This document shows, one piece after another, positions 1 through 4,551 of a DNA stretch of 5,974 nucleotides; position 1 is the stretch's first letter; each line of letters starts with the position of its first letter. Origin of the DNA: DATBMA01 sp036555105 (GTDB taxonomy: Bacteria > Actinomycetota > Acidimicrobiia > Spongiisociales > ZC4RG35). A program made the translations under genes and the position numbers. The notes under the pieces were generated by a model. That model saw nothing but the letters and a program-made list of their open reading frames with translations. It ran no database searches and had not been told where the DNA came from. The stretch spans positions 1-5,974 of the forward strand of contig DATBMA010000014.1 in assembly GCA_036555105.1 (NCBI GenBank), given 5' to 3'.

Positions 1-147
1 AGCGAGACATTCCAAGTGGCCACCGAGGCGAGGCTCTACCTCTCCAAGCACGGGATCGACCTCACCGGCGACCAGCAGACCAAGACCAAGACGGCGCTCG
101 AGTACTTCGTCAAGAACCAGCCCCAGGCAACGACACAGGGCGACTGA
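1..147 (+). CDS. C-terminal end of an unrecognised protein (partial)
   Basis: Frame 1 is open from the first base to a TGA at 145-147 and gives 48 residues of a protein that begins outside the window. The visible part is hydrophilic and probably helical (VATEARLYLSKHGIDL, then a Lys/Thr-rich TKTKTALEYFVKN stretch), ending in a polar Gln/Thr-rich tail with no membrane segment. I do not recognise a family from this fragment. The stop lies 24 bases before the start of the VOC gene, so the two may be cotranscribed. Codon use is GC-rich at third positions (GCC, CTC, AAG, GTC), as expected of a real gene in this genome. Confidence 0.6.
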   Translation, partial: SETFQVATEARLYLSKHGIDLTGDQQTKTKTALEYFVKNQPQATTQGD

Positions 148-171
148 GAGATCGCCGGGAGGACGGCCTCG

Positions 172-540
172 ATGGGACGGGTGACAGGAATCGGTGGAGT
201 GTTCTTCCGCTCCGACAAGCCGAAGGAGTTGCAGGACTGGTACGTGCAGCACCTGGGACTGTCGGCGGACACCGACGGCTACGTCGTCTTCCGCTGGTCG
301 GGGCCGGGTTCCACGGTTTGGGCGCCTTTTCCGGCTGACACCGACTATTTCGGGTCGGGCGGCGGGGCATACATGATCAACTATCGGGTCGACGACCTCG
401 ACGGGGTGCTGGAGCGCCTGCGGGCGGACGGTGTCGAGGTCGATCCGAAGGTCGAGGAGCTCGAGCTCGGAAAGTTCGGCTGGGCAACCGATCCGGCCGG
501 AAATCGGTTCGAGTTGTGGGAGCCGGCCGAGGGCTACTGA
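172..540 (+). CDS. VOC-fold (glyoxalase/bleomycin-resistance-like) protein
   Basis: This is a 122-residue single VOC-domain protein, the usual length for the family. Two beta-alpha-beta-beta-beta modules can be traced: residues 5-55 (GIGGVFFRS..., helix KELQDWYVQHLGL, strands to about TVWAPF) and 66-120 (AYMINYRVDD, helix LDGVLERLRADGVEV, then the family-typical ending WATDPAGNRFELWEP). The ATG is preceded by GGGAGGA at 157-163, eight bases away, which settles the start. Metal-dependent VOC enzymes usually supply two His/Gln and two Glu ligands. Here only the Glu of FELWEP sits where a ligand is expected, while the first strand (GIGGVFF) and the strand-5 position (YMINY) have none. A metal-free or binding role is therefore as likely as catalysis, and no substrate can be named. 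It may be an operon with the partial gene upstream. Confidence 0.9.
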   Translation: MGRVTGIGGVFFRSDKPKELQDWYVQHLGLSADTDGYVVFRWSGPGSTVWAPFPADTDYFGSGGGAYMINYRVDDLDGVLERLRADGVEVDPKVEELELGKFGWATDPAGNRFELWEPAEGY

Positions 541-591
541 GGCTCGCTCACCAATCAGCCGCATTTCCATGATGGCCGGCCGCGGGCTGTG

Positions 592-608
592 GCGGCCTGA
601 GTGGCCGC
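592..608. terminator. Weak hairpin between convergent genes
   Basis: GCGGCC at 592-597 and GGCCGC at 603-608 form a six-base-pair stem around TGAGT. It lies in the 97-base gap between the ends of the VOC gene and the convergent membrane-protein gene, where a bidirectional terminator would be expected. There is no T-tract on either side and the surroundings are rich in GGCC, so chance is a real alternative. Confidence 0.25.
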
Positions 609-637
609 ATCGAAGGCCCCGAGTCGCGAAGGAACCT

Positions 638-925
638 CTACCGCCCTTGGTATGACTTCTTGCCCATGGTCACTGACCGCGCATGAAGGGCGACGTCAAG
701 GAACAGTCCGATGAAGATGGCCACGATTCCCCACGGTGCGGCAGCATCTCCTGACGCAACGTATCCAATGGTCCACAGCACCGTCGTCCATGGCAGGAAC
801 ACCACCCCGAGGATTGGCAGGAGGAGCCCGTTGAAGGCCCGATCAACCCAATCGGTCACCAGGAACAGAGTCACCATGGCCAAGCGGGGACTGAGGATGA
901 CCAAGAGAAGTAGAAGGCAGCCCAC
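638..925 (-). CDS. Small three-helix membrane protein
   Basis: This 95-residue integral membrane protein starts at a GTG (925-923) preceded on its own strand by a full AAGGAG (931-936), five bases away. Three hydrophobic segments are visible: about residues 3-24, 33-56 and 64-81. Between the first two lies the motif TDWVDRAFNGLLLPILGVVFLPWTT, of a kind I associate with short actinobacterial membrane proteins of unknown function. The C-terminus is basic (HARSVTMGKKSYQGR). No catalytic motif is present and no function is assigned. It is read in the same direction as the response-regulator gene, 171 bases further on. The gap holds hairpins and its own SD site, so it probably has its own promoter. 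Confidence 0.8.
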   Translation of the reverse strand: MGCLLLLLVILSPRLAMVTLFLVTDWVDRAFNGLLLPILGVVFLPWTTVLWTIGYVASGDAAAPWGIVAIFIGLFLDVALHARSVTMGKKSYQGR

Positions 926-1096
926 CGAAACTCCTTGTCCTGGCGGCCGCCCAGCAAGCTACCCGGCCTCGGCTCGAGCGCCAGGGCAAGTCAACACGAC
1001 CGATGGCCGATTTGGCTGGGCTCCCTCGACGGTCTCCCGCGGGAGGGCGAAGATGCGCCTGTCTTCGCGCCATCACGGGAGGGCTCCCAGCGTGGG
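926..1096 (-). promoter_or_regulatory. Intergenic region upstream of the small membrane protein
   Basis: This 171-base gap follows the response-regulator stop and precedes the membrane-protein GTG on the minus strand. The end nearest the regulator holds the inverted-repeat cluster described separately. The end nearest the membrane gene holds its SD (931-936) and a minus-strand TAGCTT (956-961) that fits the actinobacterial -10 pattern TANNNT. No -35 match lies at a normal distance from it, so the promoter call is weak. Confidence 0.3.
1034..1088. terminator. Cluster of GC-rich inverted repeats after the response regulator
   Basis: Three self-complementary elements follow one another. CTCCCGCGGGAG (1034-1045) is a perfect 12-base palindrome. 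GCGAAGA (1047-1053) pairs with TCTTCGC (1062-1068) around an eight-base loop. GGGAG (1077-1081) pairs with CTCCC (1084-1088). They start eight bases beyond the regulator's stop codon on the minus strand, which is where a transcript end would be expected. No T-tract follows, so termination would have to be of the U-tract-independent kind. Parts could instead be operator sites for the downstream membrane-protein gene. Confidence 0.4.
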
Positions 1097-1789
1097 CTAC
1101 CGAGGCCCCGACCCCCCGCTCCACTCCTCTGGCGATTCCCCCCCGTGCCCATCGGCCTGGAGCCTGGCTACATAGGCGGCAGCCTCGCTCCGCCGGCTCA
1201 TGCCCATCTTGGTGAGGACGTTGGACACATAGTTCTTGACCGTCTTCTCTGCGAGGAACATCCGCTCTGCGATCTCACGGTTGGTGAGACCTTCGGCGAT
1301 ATGTCGCACGATCTGTTTCTCCTGGTCGGTCAGCCGCGCCAGAAGGGGGTCCTCTTGTGGGCCACCTCGAAGGCGCTCGAAGAGCATGTCGGTCAATCCC
1401 GGGTCGAGCAGGGACTCGCCCTCCCCTACTCGCCTGATATCGGCCGCCAGGTCACCGAGCCGGGCGCGCTTGAGGACATAGCCGCTCGCCCCCGCCATGA
1501 TCGAGGCCAACAGAGCCTCCTCGTCTGCAAACGATGTGAGCATGAGAACCTTCGTCTCCGGAAACCGAGATCGGATCTCTCGGCATGCCTCGACTCCGCT
1601 CCCGTCTGGTAGGCGCACATCCATCACCACCACCTCAGGGGAATCTAGGCCGACCCTACGAATGGCCTCTTCGACCGTCCCTGCCTCGCCCACCACCTCG
1701 ATGTCAGTCTCTGAGGCGAGCAATGACCTGAGCCCGGCGCGCACCACCTCATGGTCGTCTACCAGCAGCACCTTCAGCGAGTCGGCCAC
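1097..1789 (-). CDS. devR: DosR/DevR-like NarL-family response regulator
   Basis: A 230-residue two-component response regulator with a receiver domain (about residues 5-120) and a LuxR/NarL helix-turn-helix (about 153-210). Receiver residues are complete: acidic pair D11-D12 (LLVDDHEVVRAGL), phosphoacceptor D57 (VVMDVRLPDGSG), switch T85, and K107 in GYVLK. The HTH reads LTDQEK...EGLTNREIAERMFLAEKTVKNYVSNVL and is very close to mycobacterial DosR. K182, K185 and N186 sit where DosR places its DNA-contacting Lys179, Lys182 and Asn183. A Gly/Glu/Ser-rich tail of about 20 residues follows the HTH. It is divergent from the sensor kinase, its likely partner. The start is uncertain: GTG 1789 gives the family's usual N-terminus, while an in-frame TTG at 1819 with a GGGGGAG site would add 10 residues. 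The reading frame stays open further back to 2233, but that part is antisense to the kinase. The symbol marks resemblance; orthology was not tested. Confidence 0.93.
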   Translation of the reverse strand: MADSLKVLLVDDHEVVRAGLRSLLASETDIEVVGEAGTVEEAIRRVGLDSPEVVVMDVRLPDGSGVEACREIRSRFPETKVLMLTSFADEEALLASIMAGASGYVLKRARLGDLAADIRRVGEGESLLDPGLTDMLFERLRGGPQEDPLLARLTDQEKQIVRHIAEGLTNREIAERMFLAEKTVKNYVSNVLTKMGMSRRSEAAAYVARLQADGHGGESPEEWSGGSGPR

Positions 1790-1795
1790 GGGCCG

Positions 1796-1801
1796 AGCGT
1801 A
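1796..1801 (-). promoter_or_regulatory. Candidate -10 element for a leaderless response-regulator transcript
   Basis: On the minus strand TACGCT fits TANNNT and ends six bases before the GTG at 1789. A transcript initiated at the normal distance would begin at the start codon itself, as is common for leaderless actinobacterial mRNAs. This would explain why GTG 1789 has no SD site. No good -35 is seen. A hexamer this degenerate can occur by chance. Confidence 0.35.
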
Positions 1802-1824
1802 GACCTCGAGAGCCGCCAAACCGA

Positions 1825-1831
1825 CTCCCCC
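1825..1831 (-). promoter_or_regulatory. Shine-Dalgarno-like site before an alternative TTG start
   Basis: Minus-strand GGGGGAG stands five bases before an in-frame TTG (1819-1817). Starting there would give the response regulator ten extra residues (MAALEVYARP) ahead of the usual DosR-like N-terminus. It would leave only 31 bases to the divergent kinase start. Family length favours GTG 1789; the SD favours this TTG. Confidence 0.3.
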
Positions 1832-1850
1832 GACATCAGACCGCGAGATA

Positions 1851-2963
1851 GTGTCGGCCGCCTTGAGCGCCACACTTCCCCCAGAGCGGGTCGCGGAGCT
1901 GATGTCAGCCGCCGCCGGCGTCGAAACCGATGCCGACCTCGACGCTCTGCTTCTCAAGACCATCGAAGCAGCCCGCGAGGTGACCGGTGCCAGGTACGGA
2001 GCCCTCGGCGTGGTCGGCCCGCATGGGACGCTCAGCTCCTTCATCCACGTTGGGATCGACGACGCCACCGTACGCAGGATCGGCCATCCCCCTTTTGGAC
2101 TTGGGGTGCTGGGAACCGTCATCCGGGACGCGGAGACCATCCGGGTGGAGGACATCGCCCTGCATCCTGACTCGTACGGCTTCCCCCATGACCACCCACC
2201 CATGCACACCTTCCTGGGGGTGCCGATACGCATCGAGGCCCAGGTCTTCGGAAACTTCTACCTGACGGAGAAGGATGGCGGGTTCACGCCTGATGACGTC
2301 GGGGCGGTCGAGTCGCTGGCAGTGATCGCCGGCGCCGCCGTCGGGACCTCCCGCCTTCAAAGAAGGCTTCGGAAGCTGGCGGTGGTTGAGGATCGCGAGC
2401 GCATCGCCCGCGATATCCACGATTCGATCATCCAGGACCTCTTTGCCATCGGCCTGACCATTCAGGGGCTGGCGTCAAGACAGGAAGACAACGCCGCCCG
2501 GGCCGTGCTGGACGACGCAGTGGATCGCCTGGACGGGGCAATCGACACTCTCCGGCGCCTGATATTCGGGCTTCGAGCTCCGGCTGGCGACCTCGAGGCC
2601 AGGTTGCGGAAAGCGGTCGGTGACCTCGCCAGCGCCGGCGGGACCGAGGTGACCATGGAGTTCGTCGGTTCTCATGCAGTCGACCACGATCGCGCCGAGG
2701 AGATCGTGCAGATCGCGAGGGAAGCGGTCAGCAATGCCCTCCGGCACGCGGGCGCCGCCTCGATACGCCTGCGTGTAGCCGAGGTCGACTCGTTGATCGT
2801 CCTTTCGGTCGCCGATGATGGGTGCGGATTCGATCCGGCGGCGCCTTCTACGGGAATGGGACTCGCCAATCTCCGCTCCCGAACGGCTCGCCTTGGCGGT
2901 CAGACGACGATCGAGTCGGAGCCGGGGCAAGGAACCACGGTCGAAGCGACGATCCCCTTCTAG
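1851..2963 (+). CDS. DevS/DosS-type sensor histidine kinase (GAF-HisKA_3-HATPase)
   Basis: A 370-residue sensor kinase, probably cytoplasmic since no membrane segment is visible. A short N-terminal helix leads into one GAF domain (about 27-168), with the family-typical TGARYGALGVV, GFPHDHPPMHTFLGVPI and FGNFYLTEKDGGFT. The HisKA_3 dimerisation box is at 180-245 (ERERIARDIHDSIIQDLFAIGL, phosphoacceptor H190). The HATPase_c domain occupies 285-370: N-box AREAVSNALRHAG (N295), G1 VADDGCGF, G2 TGMGLANLRSR, and the closing GQGTTVEATIPF. It should phosphorylate the divergent DosR-like regulator. Mycobacterial DevS has two GAF domains; here there is one. H115 in HPPM lies where I would place the heme ligand of DevS GAF-A, but the HPPM motif is common in this kinase class, so heme binding is only a possibility. 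GTG 1851 has a weak GAG as its SD; ATG 1902 is an alternative that would trim the N-terminal helix. Confidence 0.93.
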   Translation: MSAALSATLPPERVAELMSAAAGVETDADLDALLLKTIEAAREVTGARYGALGVVGPHGTLSSFIHVGIDDATVRRIGHPPFGLGVLGTVIRDAETIRVEDIALHPDSYGFPHDHPPMHTFLGVPIRIEAQVFGNFYLTEKDGGFTPDDVGAVESLAVIAGAAVGTSRLQRRLRKLAVVEDRERIARDIHDSIIQDLFAIGLTIQGLASRQEDNAARAVLDDAVDRLDGAIDTLRRLIFGLRAPAGDLEARLRKAVGDLASAGGTEVTMEFVGSHAVDHDRAEEIVQIAREAVSNALRHAGAASIRLRVAEVDSLIVLSVADDGCGFDPAAPSTGMGLANLRSRTARLGGQTTIESEPGQGTTVEATIPF

Positions 2964-3460
2964 GCCGGGTCGGCCGCCTTCAAGGTGAGGGCGATCTCAC
3001 CGGCCCACGCTCGGATCTCGTCCCAGTCGCGAAAGTCGCCGTATGGCGCCCGAAAGGCGGCCACCATCGCCCGCTCTGCGAAGCCGAGCTTGGATCGATC
3101 GAGCTTGCCGGAGAACACGCGGTGGGTCCCGCTTCCGGTAAGGGCCAGGACTTCTGCGACGTCGACCGGGTCTTCTGCCGGTTTGGGTGGATCACCGATC
3201 GGGCCGCTCGAGAACAGGAAGACGTCCTTTCTCGCCAGGCTCGAGCCGAATCTCTCGGCGAAGGTCAGGGCGGGCTCGAGCCAGTGGCCGGCATAGACCG
3301 CGCTGCCGAGGACCACCGCGTCGAACCCATCGATCATTGACACCTCGCCCGGTTCAGTCACTTCCACCTCCAGGCCGTGCTGCTCGAGGGCCTGCCCGAT
3401 CTCTCTGGCGATCTCGGCAGTGGAGCCGTGCTTCGAAGCCGAAGTGATCAGGACTCTCAT
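2960..3460 (-). CDS. Flavodoxin-domain protein (HemG-like)
   Basis: A 166-residue flavodoxin-fold protein, expected to bind FMN and carry electrons in the cytoplasm. The phosphate-binding loop is residues 6-15 (TSASKHGSTA), preceded by the first strand MRVLI. The second FMN loop is about 51-60 (LGSAVYAGHW), followed by the strand DVFLFSSGPIGDPP. The C-terminus GDFRDWDEIRAWAGEIA is typical of the short flavodoxins related to menaquinone-dependent protoporphyrinogen oxidase (HemG). The sequence alone does not show that it oxidises protoporphyrinogen, so no symbol is given. The ATG overlaps the stop of the SRPBCC gene by four bases (ATGA, 3460-3457), and AAGGAGG at 3465-3471 provides a strong SD, so translation is probably coupled. 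Its TAG stop shares bases with the TAG of the convergent kinase gene. It is third in the CBS-SRPBCC-flavodoxin operon. Confidence 0.9.
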   Translation of the reverse strand: MRVLITSASKHGSTAEIAREIGQALEQHGLEVEVTEPGEVSMIDGFDAVVLGSAVYAGHWLEPALTFAERFGSSLARKDVFLFSSGPIGDPPKPAEDPVDVAEVLALTGSGTHRVFSGKLDRSKLGFAERAMVAAFRAPYGDFRDWDEIRAWAGEIALTLKAADPA

Positions 3461-3939
3461 GTCTCCTCCTTCCGATCCAGGACTCTCTCCCGACCATCGA
3501 CGGCAATCGCATCCGCCACCCGGTCGAGCCAGTTCTTGACCGTTGCCTCGGCCATCAGCCCGAGGCCGGCCCGATCCAGGAAGCGACCGACCACACCCAA
3601 CGGGGGGTCGTAGGTCCCTTGGAGTGTGAGCACGGTCAGCTCCGGAGCCAACGGGGCGACGGCAAGCTCGGCTTGGAGGCGAGGGAATAGGGCGCCGGCG
3701 CCACTGGCGTGCCAAGCGATCGGATAGGTGGCCGAGTCGTCTCGGTCGAGCGGAAGTCCGAGTTCGAAGGTCACTTCCTTGGCGGGTACGCCGGAACCGG
3801 GCCCCACGCGGCTTCGCAGTTCCTCACCCTGTCGATACGCAATCCCGGCCCACGCCGACATCGGCTCCCGCAACGATTCGATCGACGCCATCACGGCCTC
3901 GACGGGGAGCCCGACATGGGTGTAGTAGTGGATGAACAC
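3457..3939 (-). CDS. SRPBCC-like protein
   Basis: A 160-residue protein with the outline of the SRPBCC (START/Bet v 1-like) fold: an N-terminal strand (MFIHYYTHVGLP), two short helices (VEAVMASIESLREPM), a central run of strands (EVTFELGLPLDRDDSATYPIAWHASG, ELAVAPLAPELTVLTLQGTYDPP) and a long C-terminal helix (about 117-146, LMAEATVKNWLDRVADAIA). Such folds bind hydrophobic ligands; the ligand is unknown here. The start chosen is GTG 3939, ten bases after the CBS stop. The frame is open back to 4110, but that part is antisense-like sequence within the CBS gene. The GTG has no clear SD, so expression may rely on coupling to the CBS gene. The stop overlaps the flavodoxin start as ATGA. The family call rests on predicted fold pattern and remembered relatives, so it is less sure than its neighbours. 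Confidence 0.8.
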   Translation of the reverse strand: MFIHYYTHVGLPVEAVMASIESLREPMSAWAGIAYRQGEELRSRVGPGSGVPAKEVTFELGLPLDRDDSATYPIAWHASGAGALFPRLQAELAVAPLAPELTVLTLQGTYDPPLGVVGRFLDRAGLGLMAEATVKNWLDRVADAIAVDGRERVLDRKEET

Positions 3940-3949
3940 GCCGGCGGGC

Positions 3950-4357
3950 TCAGTAGGTCGGTTCGAAGTTGGGACGCTTGTGCCCTGCCCCTTCGGTGAT
4001 GGCCCAGAGGACGTCTTTGATGCTGACGATGCCGACCAGTCCCCCGTGGTCCACGACCGGCAGGTGGCGGTGCCCTGTGGCGAGCATCCACATGACCGCT
4101 TCCTCCACATCCGCGTCCGCGCTCACGAGATCAGGGCGAGGCGACATCCAGGTTTGGACCTGCTCGGTCTCCAAGTGGGATGAGTGGGCAGCGGCATGCA
4201 GGACGTCTCGCTCCGTCAGAATCCCCACAAGGGTGTCACCGTCCATCACCGCGATGGATCCGATGTCCTCCCGCTTCATGATGCCGGCAGCGGTGCGGAT
4301 GCCCGTATCCACTGGACAGGTGACGGCGGTGCCGGCCACCAAGCTCCTGATCTCCAT
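3950..4357 (-). CDS. Two-CBS-domain protein (Hrp1-like)
   Basis: A 135-residue protein consisting almost entirely of one CBS pair: CBS1 about residues 5-57 (strand GSIAVMDGDTLVGILTERDVL) and CBS2 about 67-121 (HRHLPVVDHGGLVGIVSIKDVL). The nucleotide-ribose motif T/S-x-x-D occurs in both repeats (T48/D51 and S112/D115), so binding of an adenine nucleotide is plausible. Stand-alone CBS-pair proteins of this size include Hrp1 (Rv2626c), a known member of the mycobacterial DosR regulon. Hrp1 resemblance fits the DosR-like regulator nearby but was not tested by alignment. The ATG is set by a perfect AGGAGGT at 4364-4370, six bases upstream. It is first in the minus-strand operon with the SRPBCC and flavodoxin genes and is divergent from the 181-residue membrane protein. 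Its promoter should lie in 4358-4551, where two DosR-box-like sequences occur. Confidence 0.93.
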   Translation of the reverse strand: MEIRSLVAGTAVTCPVDTGIRTAAGIMKREDIGSIAVMDGDTLVGILTERDVLHAAAHSSHLETEQVQTWMSPRPDLVSADADVEEAVMWMLATGHRHLPVVDHGGLVGIVSIKDVLWAITEGAGHKRPNFEPTY

Positions 4358-4429
4358 GTGATTACCTCCTCTGGCGACTCCAATCTGAACCAGTCGGCGA
4401 TCGAAGACCAGGGAAGGAAGTCACTTGGG

Positions 4430-4449
4430 CTCGGGACCGCAGGGCGGGC
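4430..4449 (+). promoter_or_regulatory. Candidate DosR-like half-conserved operator
   Basis: The published mycobacterial DosR operator is a palindrome with core GGGACTWWAGTCCC. Here the 14-base core is 4433-4446, GGGACCGCAGGGCG. The left half-site GGGAC is perfect and preceded by TC as in the longer consensus. The right half-site matches at only two of five bases. It stands directly against the second candidate box, in the spacer between the CBS operon and the 181-residue membrane protein. GC-rich sequence makes partial matches easy, so this is suggestive only. Confidence 0.3.
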
Positions 4450-4462
4450 CTTTGGTCATTCG
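4443..4462 (-). promoter_or_regulatory. Candidate DosR-like operator
   Basis: Read on the minus strand, the 14-base core (4459-4446) is ATGACCAAAGGCCC, against the DosR core GGGACTWWAGTCCC. Ten of fourteen positions agree, including GAC, the A/T-rich centre, and four of five bases of the right half. Its centre is about 95 bases upstream of the CBS start and about 100 upstream of the membrane-protein start, suitable for acting on either. The recognition helix of the window's own regulator supports the idea. No binding evidence exists. Confidence 0.4.
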
Positions 4463-4505
4463 GCTCCAGGCATTCTGGCCCTGCCACAGCGACTGGTCTC
4501 TGCCT

Positions 4506-4511
4506 TACGGT
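4506..4511 (+). promoter_or_regulatory. Candidate -10 element for the 181-residue membrane protein
   Basis: TACGGT fits TANNNT. A possible -35, CTGCCA (4481-4486), agrees with TTGACA at four of six positions, but with a long 19-base spacer. Transcription would start near 4518, about 34 bases before the ATG, so the message would begin close to or inside the hairpin at 4515-4536. Confidence 0.3.
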
Positions 4512-4514
4512 TTG

Positions 4515-4536
4515 TCGAAGTCGAGAGAGACTTCGA
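4515..4536 (+). promoter_or_regulatory. Inverted repeat abutting the Shine-Dalgarno site
   Basis: TCGAAGTC (4515-4522) and GACTTCGA (4529-4536) are perfect inverted repeats around GAGAGA. With one mismatch the pairing extends two more bases (TT with AA). The right arm ends one base before the AAGGAGG SD (4538-4544) of the 181-residue membrane protein. It may be a 5' UTR hairpin affecting ribosome access or a protein-binding operator downstream of the promoter. The arms are too long to dismiss as chance without a count. Confidence 0.5.
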
Positions 4537-4551
4537 AAAGGAGGCAGACAA

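Noticed and set aside
935..1612. 225-residue plus-strand open frame
   Set aside because: It runs antisense through the response-regulator gene and shows no family features; long shadow frames are expected at this GC content.
1790..2233. N-terminal extension of the response-regulator frame to 378 residues
   Set aside because: The extra 148 residues are antisense to the kinase GAF region, low in recognisable structure, and precede a normal DosR-like N-terminus.
1905..2420. 171-residue minus-strand open frame inside the kinase gene
   Set aside because: It is antisense to conserved GAF motifs and has no start-site support.
2822..3340. 172-residue plus-strand open frame across the kinase and flavodoxin ends
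   Set aside because: It crosses two well-supported genes in other frames and has no recognisable domain.
3971..3984. GGGACGCTTGTGCC as a further DosR-like box
   Set aside because: It matches nine of ten half-site bases, but it is inside the CBS coding sequence, has a GC-rich left centre, and no promoter is evident between it and the SRPBCC gene. It is kept only as a note.
3940..4110. N-terminal extension of the SRPBCC frame to 217 residues
   Set aside because: The added part (Cys/Ser/Trp-rich) is an out-of-frame reading of the CBS gene; the fold begins at MFIHYY.
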